From assembly GCA_020638395.1 (NCBI GenBank), contig JACKIP010000001.1, positions 124,001 through 188,000 of the forward strand: 64,000 bases of DNA, read 5' to 3'. Numbering within the stretch: the first letter of the stretch is position 1; every line of letters begins with the position of its first letter. Position numbers and translations under genes: made by a program. The DNA comes from Rhodospirillales bacterium. GTDB lineage: Bacteria; Pseudomonadota; Alphaproteobacteria; Micavibrionales; Micavibrionaceae. Below are positions 7,909 through 15,582 of this stretch, one piece after another. Under the pieces are notes generated by a model. It was not told where the DNA came from and did no database searches. It was given only the letters and a program-made list of their open reading frames with translations.

Positions 7909-9099
7909 CTAAATAACCTGTTGCAACCGTTCCAACGCCTTTTCCAGCTTGGATTCAGAGCAAGCAAAGCATAACCGCGTAAACCCGCCGCTGCTTTTTC
8001 CAAAAGCAATTCCCGGCGCCAGACTTAACGATACTTTATCAATCAATTCACGTCCAAAAGCCACGCAATCCGGTTTCTCACGATGCCGGAAAAAGGCATA
8101 AAATGTCGCGGGAATATCCGGCGAGTCCAATTGCGGATGTTCGCGAAAGAATACGGTCAACCGGTCGCGATTTCTCCGCCAGAGCGCCACCTGTTCCTGC
8201 AGAAAGTCTTCCCCCTGCCGCAGCGCCGCAGCGCCAGCCAGCTGGATAAAACTGGCCGGCCCCATATTGTGATATAAGGCGATGTCGCGAATAATCGGCT
8301 CTGCGCATGCCGGCCCAACCAGCCAGCCGAGTCGCCAGCCTGTCATCGCATAGGTTTTAGAAAAGCTGTTAATAACGTAGAGTCGGTCTTCCGGCTGCGC
8401 ATATTCCAGAAAACTGGGCGCATGAGTCCGGTCATACACAATCCGGCCGTAAACTTCATCAGAAATAACCCACAATCCCCGGTGCCGTGCAAAAGCGAGG
8501 ATCTCCTGTATCTCTTCCGGTGTGATCATCCAGCCGGTCGGATTGGAAGGAGTCACGATTAACAGAGCGCGGGTGCGCGGCGTCACCGCGCCAAACAGCT
8601 TATCCAGATCAAGGGACCACTGCCCCTCCTTCAGGTCCAGAGATACCTGCTGAACACTGGCGCGTGCCACCTCAACCGCACTCAGCAGGTTTTTCCAGAT
8701 CGGAGTCACCGCAATAATTTCATCGCCCGCATCAAGCAGACTGGTCAGAGCCAGATTCATGGCAGTTGTTCCCGATCCCGTCAGAAACAACCGATCCGGA
8801 GAAATATCCAGCCCGTAAATCGTCCGGTAATAGGCTGATAATTCCTGCCGAACCTCCGGAAACCCCAGCACCGGCGCATAAAAAGTTTTCCCCGCCCGTT
8901 TGGCCTCATAGGCCGCTTCCACAATAAAGTCCGGGGTTGGCCTGCATCCCTCCCCCTGTCCCAACGATAAAATATCGGGCTTTTTCCAGCCATAACGCAA
9001 CATTTCCGCACCGGGATTCGGCGTCAGATATTCAAGGTCTTTCCGAAAAAGGGTCCGGGATACTGGCTGCCCGGTCGTCTCATTTGTATTCATCAGCAT
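7909..9099 (-). CDS. Class I/II pyridoxal-phosphate aminotransferase
   Basis: 396 residues of the aspartate-aminotransferase fold, subgroup I. PLP-binding residues are visible: SNPTG at 185-189, D214 in SDEVY, and the Schiff-base lysine K248 in SFSKTYAMTGWR. The final arginine region (GFTRLCFA) that binds the substrate carboxylate is present. Specific substrates cannot be assigned. Start by the ATG at 9099 or, two codons later, 9093; AGAGAAGAG lies upstream. It is transcribed away from the 520-base spacer before ahcY. Confidence 0.9.
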   Translation of the reverse strand: MLMNTNETTGQPVSRTLFRKDLEYLTPNPGAEMLRYGWKKPDILSLGQGEGCRPTPDFIVEAAYEAKRAGKTFYAPVLGFPEVRQELSAYYRTIYGLDISPDRLFLTGSGTTAMNLALTSLLDAGDEIIAVTPIWKNLLSAVEVARASVQQVSLDLKEGQWSLDLDKLFGAVTPRTRALLIVTPSNPTGWMITPEEIQEILAFARHRGLWVISDEVYGRIVYDRTHAPSFLEYAQPEDRLYVINSFSKTYAMTGWRLGWLVGPACAEPIIRDIALYHNMGPASFIQLAGAAALRQGEDFLQEQVALWRRNRDRLTVFFREHPQLDSPDIPATFYAFFRHREKPDCVAFGRELIDKVSLSLAPGIAFGKSSGGFTRLCFACSESKLEKALERLQQVI

Positions 9100-9217
9100 A
9101 CTTGCAGTTCTCTTCTCTCACAGCTCTCCCGCATAAAGAACATACGAAACTATGCAAAAGAACTCTATTTTTATTTCAGGGACTTATAAAGGGGGCGTAT
9201 GACGCTATGCAGGGAGA

Positions 9218-9316
9218 TTATTTGCGGGTACGTCCCGCACAAGCCGCCGCCGCAACCATGGCCTGACGAACCATCAGTGTTGCGGATAAAACCAGCGTTG
9301 CGGCGAGAAGGTGCAT
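9218..9316 (-). CDS. Possible small membrane peptide upstream of the aminotransferase
   Basis: A 32-residue ORF (MHLLAATLVLSATLMV...). GAGGA sits six bases before this ATG; an ATG two codons earlier is too close to it. It has a hydrophobic helix followed by a short basic end (GRTRK). It could be a small membrane protein or a leader peptide of the downstream aminotransferase gene 120 bases away. Nothing else coding is seen between 9100 and 9623. Confidence 0.3.
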   Translation of the reverse strand: MHLLAATLVLSATLMVRQAMVAAAACAGRTRK

Positions 9317-9442
9317 CAACATTCCTCTAGTCTACCCGCAATTTCTGATAAAAAGCAATTTTTTTCTACAGATACGTAAAAATATATTATGAAACAATGT
9401 GTTATAGCCTATCTGATATAAAATGATTCAAATTTTCTATTT

Positions 9443-9505
9443 CCGTCATCACACGCCTTGTGCGTGTGATCCATGGATTACACGGACGGAGCCTTGTAAT
9501 GACGG
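9443..9505. repeat. Family C palindromic repeat core, copy C1
   Basis: Begins CGTCATCACACG, has a central ATCCATGGAT, and ends TGTAATGACGG, so two hairpin halves are joined by a short palindrome. Part of the spacer 9323-9623; the AT-rich stretch 9330-9440 shows nothing recognisable. Confidence 0.7.
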
Positions 9506-9549
9506 GTCTCAGGCGTCACTCTGTCTATATTAACGCACAACACCCAAAA

Positions 9550-9577
9550 TGTTATCCCCGCTTAGGCGGGGATGACA
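9550..9577. other. GC-rich hairpin, possible ahcY terminator or repeat half-unit
   Basis: ATCCCCGC / GCGGGGAT stem with a four-base loop, about 47 bases beyond the ahcY stop. It resembles one half of the GTCAT-bounded repeat units. There is no long T tract on the ahcY strand. Confidence 0.45.
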
Positions 9578-9623
9578 AGAACCTTATGAATCTCTTCTCA
9601 ATTCAGGCTAAACGATCAAAGCT

Positions 9624-10937
9624 CTAGTATCTATACGCATCGGTCTTGAAAGGTCCTTTGACCCCAACGCCGATATACTCTGCCTGCTCCTTGGAAAGCT
9701 GTGTCATCTGGACACCCAGTTTCTCCAGATGCAGTGCCGCCACTTTTTCATCCAGATGCTTCGGCAGGACATATACCTTGTTTTCATAGCGATCTGCGTG
9801 ATTCCAAAGCTCTATCTGGGCGATGGTCTGATTAGTGAAGGACGCGCTCATCACAAATGACGGGTGACCTGTGGCACATCCAAGGTTAACCAGACGTCCC
9901 TCGGCCAGCAGAATAATCCGCTTTCCATCCGGGAATTCAACCTCATCGACCTGCGGCTTGACGTTGTGCCAGGTCATATTGCGCAGTGGCTCTGTCTGGA
10001 TTTCATTGTCAAAGTGACCGATATTGCAGACAATCGCCCGATCTTTCATGGCGCGCATATGGTCAACAGTGATAATATCCTTATTGCCGGTGGCCGTTAC
10101 AAAAATGTCCGCACGCGGCGCGGCATTTTCCATGGTCACGACTTCGAAGCCTTCCATCGCAGCCTGCAGAGCGCAGATCGGATCAACCTCGGAAACCATC
10201 ACGCGGCAGCCCGCATTGCGCAGAGACTCCGCAGAGCCTTTGCCCACATCGCCAAAGCCGCAAACCATTGCCACTTTCCCGGCCATCATCACATCGGTTG
10301 CCCGGCGGATCGAATCAACCAGAGACTCCCGGCAGCCATACTTATTATCAAACTTGGATTTTGTGACCGAATCATTGACGTTAATTGCCGGACACTTCAG
10401 GGTTCCTTTTTTCTCCATCTCATATAAACGGTGAACACCGGTCGTAGTTTCTTCAGACAGGCCACGGATATCCTTCATCAGCTCCGGATATTTTTCGTGC
10501 AGAATAGCGGTCAGGTCTCCGCCATCATCCAGAATCATATTCGGCACCCAGCCATTCGGGCCATGAATGGTTTGTTCAATACACCATTCATATTCTTTTT
10601 CCGTTTCACCTTTCCAGGCAAAAACCGGAATGCCCGCCGCCGCAATCGCGCTCGCGGCCTGATCCTGCGTAGAGAAAATATTACAGGAACTCCAGCGGAC
10701 TTCTGCCCCCAGCGCGGTCAGAGTCTCAATCAGAACCGCAGTCTGGATGGTCATATGCAGACAGCCGACGACACGCGCCCCTTTTAACGGCTGCTTGGCG
10801 GCATACTCTTCGCGCAGCGCCATCAGGCCCGGCATTTCGATCTCAGCCAGAGTAATTTCCTTACGGCCCCAATCGGCCAGCGTAATATCCTTGACCTTAT
10901 AGTCATTTTGTACAGGTTGGGGGGCAGTGGTATTCAT
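9624..10937 (-). CDS. ahcY: Adenosylhomocysteinase
   Basis: 437 residues. It hydrolyses S-adenosylhomocysteine to adenosine and homocysteine, removing the product inhibitor of methyltransferases such as Pcm. The NAD-binding GFGDVGKGSAE motif, the VNDSVTKSKFDN stretch with the catalytic Lys/Asp, and the C-terminal KTDAYRY that reaches into the neighbouring subunit are intact. Ribosome-binding AAGGAA precedes the ATG. The TAG stop is formed by the sequence TAGAGC..., the terminus of repeat family E. Confidence 0.97.
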   Translation of the reverse strand: MNTTAPQPVQNDYKVKDITLADWGRKEITLAEIEMPGLMALREEYAAKQPLKGARVVGCLHMTIQTAVLIETLTALGAEVRWSSCNIFSTQDQAASAIAAAGIPVFAWKGETEKEYEWCIEQTIHGPNGWVPNMILDDGGDLTAILHEKYPELMKDIRGLSEETTTGVHRLYEMEKKGTLKCPAINVNDSVTKSKFDNKYGCRESLVDSIRRATDVMMAGKVAMVCGFGDVGKGSAESLRNAGCRVMVSEVDPICALQAAMEGFEVVTMENAAPRADIFVTATGNKDIITVDHMRAMKDRAIVCNIGHFDNEIQTEPLRNMTWHNVKPQVDEVEFPDGKRIILLAEGRLVNLGCATGHPSFVMSASFTNQTIAQIELWNHADRYENKVYVLPKHLDEKVAALHLEKLGVQMTQLSKEQAEYIGVGVKGPFKTDAYRY

Positions 10938-10971
10938 CAGTTTTTCCTTTTTTAGGGTCAGTGGTCGTTAG

Positions 10972-10990
10972 GGTCCGGACCTTCCGGGCC
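10972..10990 (-). promoter_or_regulatory. Hairpin in the ahcY leader
   Basis: On the ahcY strand, GGCCCGGA and TCCGGACC form an eight-pair stem (one G-U) with a three-base loop, about 35 bases before the start codon. The function is unknown; it does not match the SAH riboswitch consensus that I know. Confidence 0.3.
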
Positions 10991-11052
10991 AAAATAAACC
11001 AAACTTTAAATATTTCGTGGAATATTAGAGAATAACCCGAAAGAACACAACC

Positions 11053-11406
11053 ATGTTATCGCGAAAAACGTATTATACTTATCGCCCGCACCCCTATCAG
11101 AGCAACTCATTCCAGATTTTTCTGATGCAGGGAATTTATCAGGATCTGGCGGGAGATTATCTTTTGCTCGATCATAGCGAAGAACGCGACCTTACGGAAA
11201 AAACCGTGATGAATCTGGTGGCCTTGCTCAATGGCCGGAACGAGTTGATTGACCTGACAGGCTATGCGAGCGGACGCCTGTATTTCCAGAAACTTGAAAT
11301 TGACACTGCCGGGCAGGGACGCATCCTGTTCCGCAGCTACCGCGGAGACGGGATCAGCACCGAAAACGCCCTTTTAACCTATAATCCGGAGAAAATGAAT
11401 GTCTGA
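11053..11406 (+). CDS. Hypothetical protein
   Basis: 117 residues, not recognised. Soluble, mixed alpha/beta composition, no signal peptide or membrane helix. A tyrosine-rich N-terminus (residues 7-15) is the only obvious bias. It is divergent from ahcY (115 bases between starts). The downstream ORF at 11399 overlaps its stop by eight bases and has its own good ribosome-binding site inside this gene, which argues for a two-gene unit. Confidence 0.6.
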   Translation: MLSRKTYYTYRPHPYQSNSFQIFLMQGIYQDLAGDYLLLDHSEERDLTEKTVMNLVALLNGRNELIDLTGYASGRLYFQKLEIDTAGQGRILFRSYRGDGISTENALLTYNPEKMNV

Positions 11407-11518
11407 TATTCTATCCAAACTTTGTGCACAACGTGACAATCTGCCACGCACCCCCGCCCCCGGACTTCAGGTCACCGCTGCTGCCCCCGCCGCGGCCTAT
11501 GCTCCATCGCCGTCTTAA
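11399..11518 (+). CDS. Small ORF coupled to the upstream hypothetical gene
   Basis: 39 residues (MSDILSKLC...), overlapping the preceding stop by eight bases, with GGAG seven bases before the ATG. The second half is Pro/Ala-rich (PAPGLQ, AAAPAAA). No known family. The position and the ribosome-binding site make translation plausible. Confidence 0.4.
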   Translation: MSDILSKLCAQRDNLPRTPAPGLQVTAAAPAAAYAPSPS

Positions 11519-11552
11519 TGTCCGGAAGAATGAAAATACCCCTCCCCAAAAT

Positions 11553-11582
11553 TTGCATCCGCACATTATTCCCTTGTATAAA
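11553..11582 (+). promoter_or_regulatory. Predicted promoter for the 11616 gene
   Basis: TTGCAT (11553-11558), an 18-base spacer and TATAAA (11577-11582), about 34 bases before the start codon. Confidence 0.4.
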
Positions 11583-11615
11583 TTAAGGCATAATTGATTC
11601 AGGAGGATGTGATAT

Positions 11616-12158
11616 ATGGGGAACGAGTCTGAACGACCGGCAAAAATTGAAACCTGCGCGGAGGACATAAGCGCCCGTTTAACCGATCTGCGCGACTTTG
11701 TCGAAAATTACTCCCAACCCACATCTGGAAAGTCCCCCCTCCGTGCAACGCCTGGGTTTAATACATGCAATACATGCCTTATAGAGACCCGTGCAAACGC
11801 ATGGGAAGCCGTTGGAATTCCTTTACGTAAGAGTGTGACTGCCGCTTATCCGGCAGCAACAGCCCCCTCCGCCCCGATCGAAAACGCAGCAGACATCAAA
11901 CGCGCCTTGCGGGATGTTGCAGACTATCTGGGAGGCTCTGACAAGTCCCGTTTAAAAGAAATTTTTGATATTCCCGGAGGAAATGACAGTCGCATTGACC
12001 AGCTCTGTAATCTCTCACAAAATTCTGCGGCTGCGCTGGAAACTCTGACAAAAGTCAGGGCTATGAACCTATCTGCCGGCAGCCCTCTGTCTCAACAGCC
12101 CGCACACGCCCCCATGACGGCGATAGCCGCTCTGTACAATCCACAACTCAGAAGATAA
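11616..12158 (+). CDS. Hypothetical protein
   Basis: 180 residues, start fixed by a consensus AGGAGG nine bases upstream. No recognised domain. Helical character at residues 10-35 and 95-150 and a low-complexity Ala/Pro linker near 78-95. Three cysteines (C14, and C51 and C54 in a CNTC pattern) and a fourth near 130; C51/C54 could bind metal but no pairing motif is complete. No signal peptide. Followed by tRNA-Leu on the other strand. Confidence 0.55.
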   Translation: MGNESERPAKIETCAEDISARLTDLRDFVENYSQPTSGKSPLRATPGFNTCNTCLIETRANAWEAVGIPLRKSVTAAYPAATAPSAPIENAADIKRALRDVADYLGGSDKSRLKEIFDIPGGNDSRIDQLCNLSQNSAAALETLTKVRAMNLSAGSPLSQQPAHAPMTAIAALYNPQLRR

Positions 12159-12167
12159 AAGAAATAT

Positions 12168-12254
12168 TGGTGCGGATAAGAGGACTTGAACCTCCACGGG
12201 GTTGCCCCCACTAGCACCTGAAGCTAGCGCGTCTACCAATTCCGCCATATCCGC
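12168..12254 (-). tRNA. tRNA-Leu (anticodon CAG)
   Basis: 87 bases with encoded CCA. The acceptor stem GCGGATA/TATCCGC is perfect, the D-arm contains TGGTAGACGC, the anticodon loop TTCAGGT is closed by CTAGC/GCTAG, a long variable arm marks class II, and the T-arm holds GGTTCAAGTCC. Confidence 0.97.
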
Positions 12255-12274
12255 ACGCGAAATAGAATTTACAT

Positions 12275-12303
12275 GGTGTAATCCGTCTGAATAGAATTGT
12301 CAA
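12275..12303 (-). promoter_or_regulatory. Predicted promoter of tRNA-Leu
   Basis: On the minus strand TTGACA (12298-12303), a 17-base spacer and a weak -10 TACACC (12275-12280). The start point would fall about ten bases before the tRNA. Confidence 0.45.
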
Positions 12304-12395
12304 AACTTTTTATGCTTTTTCGCTTTCTTTTTCAGGAGATTTTAACGATCATAGGGAATAATGTTCTTATCATCTGACCAGGGAAATCTTCCAGC

Positions 12396-13214
12396 ATGAA
12401 AATTCTTATTATCGACCGCGATGAACTGAACAGCCAGATGCTGTCCTCCAAGATCGAAGCTTTGGGGCATCAGGTCAAGATTGAAAGCGTCAAAAATAAC
12501 GCACTGAGCCATATTTCCCGCGAAAGTGCCGATCTGGTATTTCTGGACCCGTCTCCCCTGACCGATCCGCGCCCTCAGATTTTGAGCATTCGCCGCGCTC
12601 TTGGCAATTACGTTTATATCGCACTGATCGACTCGGAACACGAAGAATCCCTGAAACGTCCGGGAGGAGCCAACGTCAGAATCACCAAGCCTTATGATCC
12701 GGAAAAGGTCAAACAAATCCTGACAAACGCCGCCCGAATCAATAGTTTCATCCGGACCTTAGGGGATGACTCTATTGATTTTCCGAGTGCCGGGGGCATT
12801 ATTGCCAAATCGGCCTTTAATCAACTGTTTCTGTCCGCCATTGACCGCGCCGACCGTTATGGCGAGCATAATTATGCGGTTTTTATCGACGTTTCCAACT
12901 ATGCAGACATGCTGGAAAAAGACGGCCCCTATTACGCCGATTATGCGGTCGCGAAAATGTCCAGTCTGTTGAGCACCATTCGCCGCCAGAGTGACATCAT
13001 CGGCCAGACGGCAAAGCACGAATATGCTCTGCTGCTGCAACGTCCTCAATATGAAACGGAACCGGTCGATGCCGCCAATCGTTTTGCCGAAGAACTTTCC
13101 AAATTAAAAACTGTCCGGGAAACGGTTGAATCCGACCCGCAAATCAGCGTAAAACTGATCGAACTCCCCAGCGGGAATAAAATTATGAGCCATCAAATTA
13201 CACTTCACGCTTAG
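12396..13214 (+). CDS. Response-regulator receiver fused to a degenerate GGDEF-like domain
   Basis: 272 residues. Residues 1-115 form a receiver domain: acidic D7/D9, phospho-acceptor D51 (FLDPSP) and the conserved K98 (TKP). Residues about 133-265 align by eye with a GGDEF domain (AFNQLFLSAIDRADR, FIDVSNY, then the signature position), but the GGDEF motif reads AKHEY at 206-210 and the metal-binding residues are not intact. It therefore probably cannot make cyclic-di-GMP and may act as a binding or scaffold protein. No partner kinase is adjacent; a kinase with its own regulator lies at 43.4-45.5 kb. Confidence 0.65.
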   Translation: MKILIIDRDELNSQMLSSKIEALGHQVKIESVKNNALSHISRESADLVFLDPSPLTDPRPQILSIRRALGNYVYIALIDSEHEESLKRPGGANVRITKPYDPEKVKQILTNAARINSFIRTLGDDSIDFPSAGGIIAKSAFNQLFLSAIDRADRYGEHNYAVFIDVSNYADMLEKDGPYYADYAVAKMSSLLSTIRRQSDIIGQTAKHEYALLLQRPQYETEPVDAANRFAEELSKLKTVRETVESDPQISVKLIELPSGNKIMSHQITLHA

Positions 13215-13264
13215 AGTGACCTATATTAGTAACATCAATAAAAAATAAAAACGGAGTGATAAAA

Positions 13265-13840
13265 ATGCAACTCAATGTGCAAGGCAAACAAATGGATCTG
13301 GGCGATGCGCTCCGGACCCATGTCGCGGACAAAATGGAAGCGATCAAGAACAAATACTTTGGACGAGTGGTCGATGCCGACGTGACCGTCGCGCCGGAGG
13401 GGCACTCCGCCTACAAAACTCACATCACTATTCATGTCGGGAAAAATATTCAGGTCATCGCCACCGCAACGGAACATGACGTCTATGCCAGCTTTGACCA
13501 CGCCGCCGAGCGGGTTGCCAAGCAACTGCGCCGCTATAAAAAGCGCATCCGCGATCATCATGAACGCGCAGACGACTCTCCCGAAGCAGAAATTCAAAAA
13601 GCCCGCGATTTTGTCATCGCCGTTAATGAAAATGAGGAAGACGTCCCGCATGAGGAAGGCGATCCCGTCATCGTCGCGGAAAATACCAAAGATATCGAAA
13701 CCCTGAGCGTTTCTGACGCTGTCATGCGTCTGGATCTGTCAGAAGCCGATTTTTACATGTTTAAAAACGTCAAAACAGCGGCCCTCAATATTGTTTACCG
13801 CCGCGCCGATGGCAATATCGGCTGGGTTGACCCAAGCTAG
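13265..13840 (+). CDS. hpf: Long-form ribosome hibernation promoting factor
   Basis: 191 residues from the ATG at 13265, which has GGAG eight bases upstream; the frame could extend back to a GTG at 13256 but that overlaps the ribosome-binding site. The N-terminal S30AE domain (1-105) binds the 30S subunit and the C-terminal domain (about 135-190, ending GNIGWVDPS) makes the dimer contact for 100S ribosomes. Acts when growth slows. It is not next to rpoN or ptsN as in many proteobacteria. The SCP2-like gene follows after ten bases. Confidence 0.93.
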   Translation: MQLNVQGKQMDLGDALRTHVADKMEAIKNKYFGRVVDADVTVAPEGHSAYKTHITIHVGKNIQVIATATEHDVYASFDHAAERVAKQLRRYKKRIRDHHERADDSPEAEIQKARDFVIAVNENEEDVPHEEGDPVIVAENTKDIETLSVSDAVMRLDLSEADFYMFKNVKTAALNIVYRRADGNIGWVDPS

Positions 13841-13850
13841 AAGGGCTCTT

Positions 13851-14153
13851 ATGACACTGGATACACTCAAAACTCATATTCTTGAGAAACTTAAAACCGC
13901 GACCGGGTTAACCGGTCGCTTCAAGTTCGACTTTGGCGATGAAGGGCTTTTGTTCATCGACACAACCGCGCAACCGACCACCGTTTCTCATCAGGATGAC
14001 GACGCAGATCTGACGTTACGCACCTCCCTCGAGACGTTCAGAAACATTCTCAGCGGCACGCAAGACCCGACCATGGCGTTTATGACCGGAAAACTCAAAA
14101 TCCAGGGATCAATGGGGCTGGCCATGAAGCTGAACAGTTTTCTGGAAGATTAG
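13851..14153 (+). CDS. SCP2 sterol-binding-domain protein
   Basis: 100 residues from the ATG at 13851, preceded by AGGG. The whole protein is one SCP2 fold: the strand pattern of GRFKFDFGDEGLLFID, the ADLTLRTSLETF segment, and the end TGKLKIQGSMGLAMKL that lines the hydrophobic tunnel. Such small proteins bind lipids or fatty acyl chains; in bacteria the true ligand is usually unknown. It lies ten bases after hpf, likely in the same transcript. Confidence 0.85.
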   Translation: MTLDTLKTHILEKLKTATGLTGRFKFDFGDEGLLFIDTTAQPTTVSHQDDDADLTLRTSLETFRNILSGTQDPTMAFMTGKLKIQGSMGLAMKLNSFLED

Positions 14154-14175
14154 AGAAAAAACACAAATATATATC

Positions 14176-14204
14176 TTGCCAATGAAGCCGCTTAGCGTCA
14201 TAAC
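14176..14204 (+). promoter_or_regulatory. Possible promoter for the DUF2062 gene
   Basis: TTGCCA, 17-base spacer, CATAAC. The -10 is imperfect. Confidence 0.3.
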
Positions 14205-14239
14205 ACTGGGGAAAAACAGACGAGAGGGTCGGAAATTCT

Positions 14240-14821
14240 ATGTTTAAGCGGCGTCAACCTCTGACAAAACTCCAGCTATTGAAAGAAATGTTCTGGCCGA
14301 CCATGGGCTGGCGGCGGATGGCAAAATTTCTGACCTACCGCATCCTGCGCCTGTCTGACAGCACCCATAAAATTGCCAGAGGTCTGGCCTGCGGTGCCAG
14401 TATTTCTTTCTCTCCTCTGGTCGGCACTCACTTTATTCAGGCAGGGTTTATTTCATATCTGATCCGTGGAAATATTCTGGGCTCCCTAATCGGCACGTTC
14501 GTAGGGAATCCGTGGACCTTCCCATTTATGTGGTACGCTTCCTACGAGCTGGGAGTTCGGATTTTCGGGATCATGGGATTTCAAGATCTGGGAGAAATGC
14601 CGGATCACATCACATTTTCCCTGATGTGGGATATGGTTCGGGCCGACCCGATGAAATTGTTTCTGCCCTGGCTGATCGGCGGCTATATTCTGGCGATTTT
14701 GTTCTGGCCTGTTTATTTTGTGATATTCTTTTATCTGGTCCGGGCCGGCAAAAAAGCCAAAATGATCGCCAAAGAAAAACGCTTGAAACGGAAAACTCTG
14801 AAAGAATTTGAAAAGGCCTGA
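14240..14821 (+). CDS. DUF2062 inner-membrane protein
   Basis: 193 residues. The conserved DUF2062 core is clear: IARGLACGASISFSPLVGTHF (about residues 46-66) and GNPWTFPFMWYASYELG (about 92-108), followed by two membrane helices and a strongly basic C-terminal tail (from about 173). The family is widespread and of unknown role, sometimes next to cell-wall or lipid genes. acpS lies downstream, separated by repeats. Confidence 0.85.
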   Translation: MFKRRQPLTKLQLLKEMFWPTMGWRRMAKFLTYRILRLSDSTHKIARGLACGASISFSPLVGTHFIQAGFISYLIRGNILGSLIGTFVGNPWTFPFMWYASYELGVRIFGIMGFQDLGEMPDHITFSLMWDMVRADPMKLFLPWLIGGYILAILFWPVYFVIFFYLVRAGKKAKMIAKEKRLKRKTLKEFEKA

Positions 14822-14867
14822 GTATCTGTATTCCGGACGGCAAAGAGACAAAGGTCCCTCTCAATTT

Positions 14868-15016
14868 CGTCATTACACGGCTTTCGAAGAAAGTCCGTGT
14901 AATCCATATGTCGATAAATAGTGGATTACACGCATTTTTTCTGTATCCTTACGGACAGAAAAAAGCGTGTAATGACGGAGGTACAATGTGTCCTAAAATT
15001 AAGCAAAAGCACTATA
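14868..15016. repeat. Family C element with family B terminus, copy C2
   Basis: The core 14868-14978 begins CGTCATTACACGG, has central ATCCAT and TGGAT, and ends GTGTAATGACGG, with two long hairpins. It is followed by GTCCTAAAATTAAGCAAAAGCACTATA, given here as 14991-15016, which is the terminal repeat of family B. Its final TATA is shared with the next element. Together they fill the 355-base gap before acpS. Confidence 0.75.
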
Positions 15017-15150
15017 GAAACCTCTGCAAAAGCCCGGACTCGTCATCTTGAGCCGCAGGCGAAGGATCTTAACCCGTTGAAACAAAAGATTCTTCGCTGC
15101 GCTCAGAATGACGGTTTTGTAAAATTAGACCTTTTGCAGAGGCTTCTATA
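15013..15150 (-). repeat. Family A element with 20-bp terminal inverted repeats, copy A3
   Basis: 138 bases. Ends 15013-15032 and 15131-15150 match as inverted repeats at 19 of 20 positions (TATAGAA...CTCTGCAAAAG). The interior carries the same GTCATTCTGAGC palindrome as A1 and A2 but in the opposite orientation. No coding capacity, so it resembles a MITE. Confidence 0.85.
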
Positions 15151-15176
15151 ACTAAAAACCATATGGAGACCCCGAC

Positions 15177-15578
15177 ATGATAATAGGACTGGGCAATGAT
15201 TTGATTGATATCCGGCGCGTTGAAAAAACGCTGGCCAGATTCGGAGAACGCTTTATTCAAAGATGTTTCACCGCCGAAGAAATAAAAAAAGCCGAACGAC
15301 GCCGCGGTGCCGGCACTCACATTGCGACCTATGCCAAACGGTTTGCCGCCAAGGAGGCCTGCTCTAAAGCTTTGGGCACCGGCTTTTCGCAAGGTGTTTT
15401 CATGAAAGATATCGGAGTTGTCAATGACCCCGCAGGGAAACCGACCCTGCACCTGACCGGCGGCGCGAAAGAGCGGCTGGCGGCCCTGACTCCTCCCGGA
15501 AAAACAGCGGTTCTTCATCTGACCCTGACGGACGAGCCTCCCATAGCCGAAGCCATTGTGATGATCGAAGCGCTATAA
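15177..15578 (+). CDS. acpS: Holo-[acyl-carrier-protein] synthase
   Basis: 133 residues. It transfers 4'-phosphopantetheine from CoA to apo-ACP. The two Mg-CoA motifs are intact: GLGNDLIDI with D8 and FAAKEACSKALGTG with E60. GGAG precedes the ATG. In many alphaproteobacteria acpS sits with pdxJ and lepB; here it is isolated between repeats and the convergent DotA-like operon, whose last stop is five bases away. Confidence 0.95.
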   Translation: MIIGLGNDLIDIRRVEKTLARFGERFIQRCFTAEEIKKAERRRGAGTHIATYAKRFAAKEACSKALGTGFSQGVFMKDIGVVNDPAGKPTLHLTGGAKERLAALTPPGKTAVLHLTLTDEPPIAEAIVMIEAL

Positions 15579-15582
15579 AAAA

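Noticed and set aside
10938..11052. SAH riboswitch upstream of ahcY
   Set aside because: Only a simple hairpin is present; the conserved SAH-aptamer core cannot be found.
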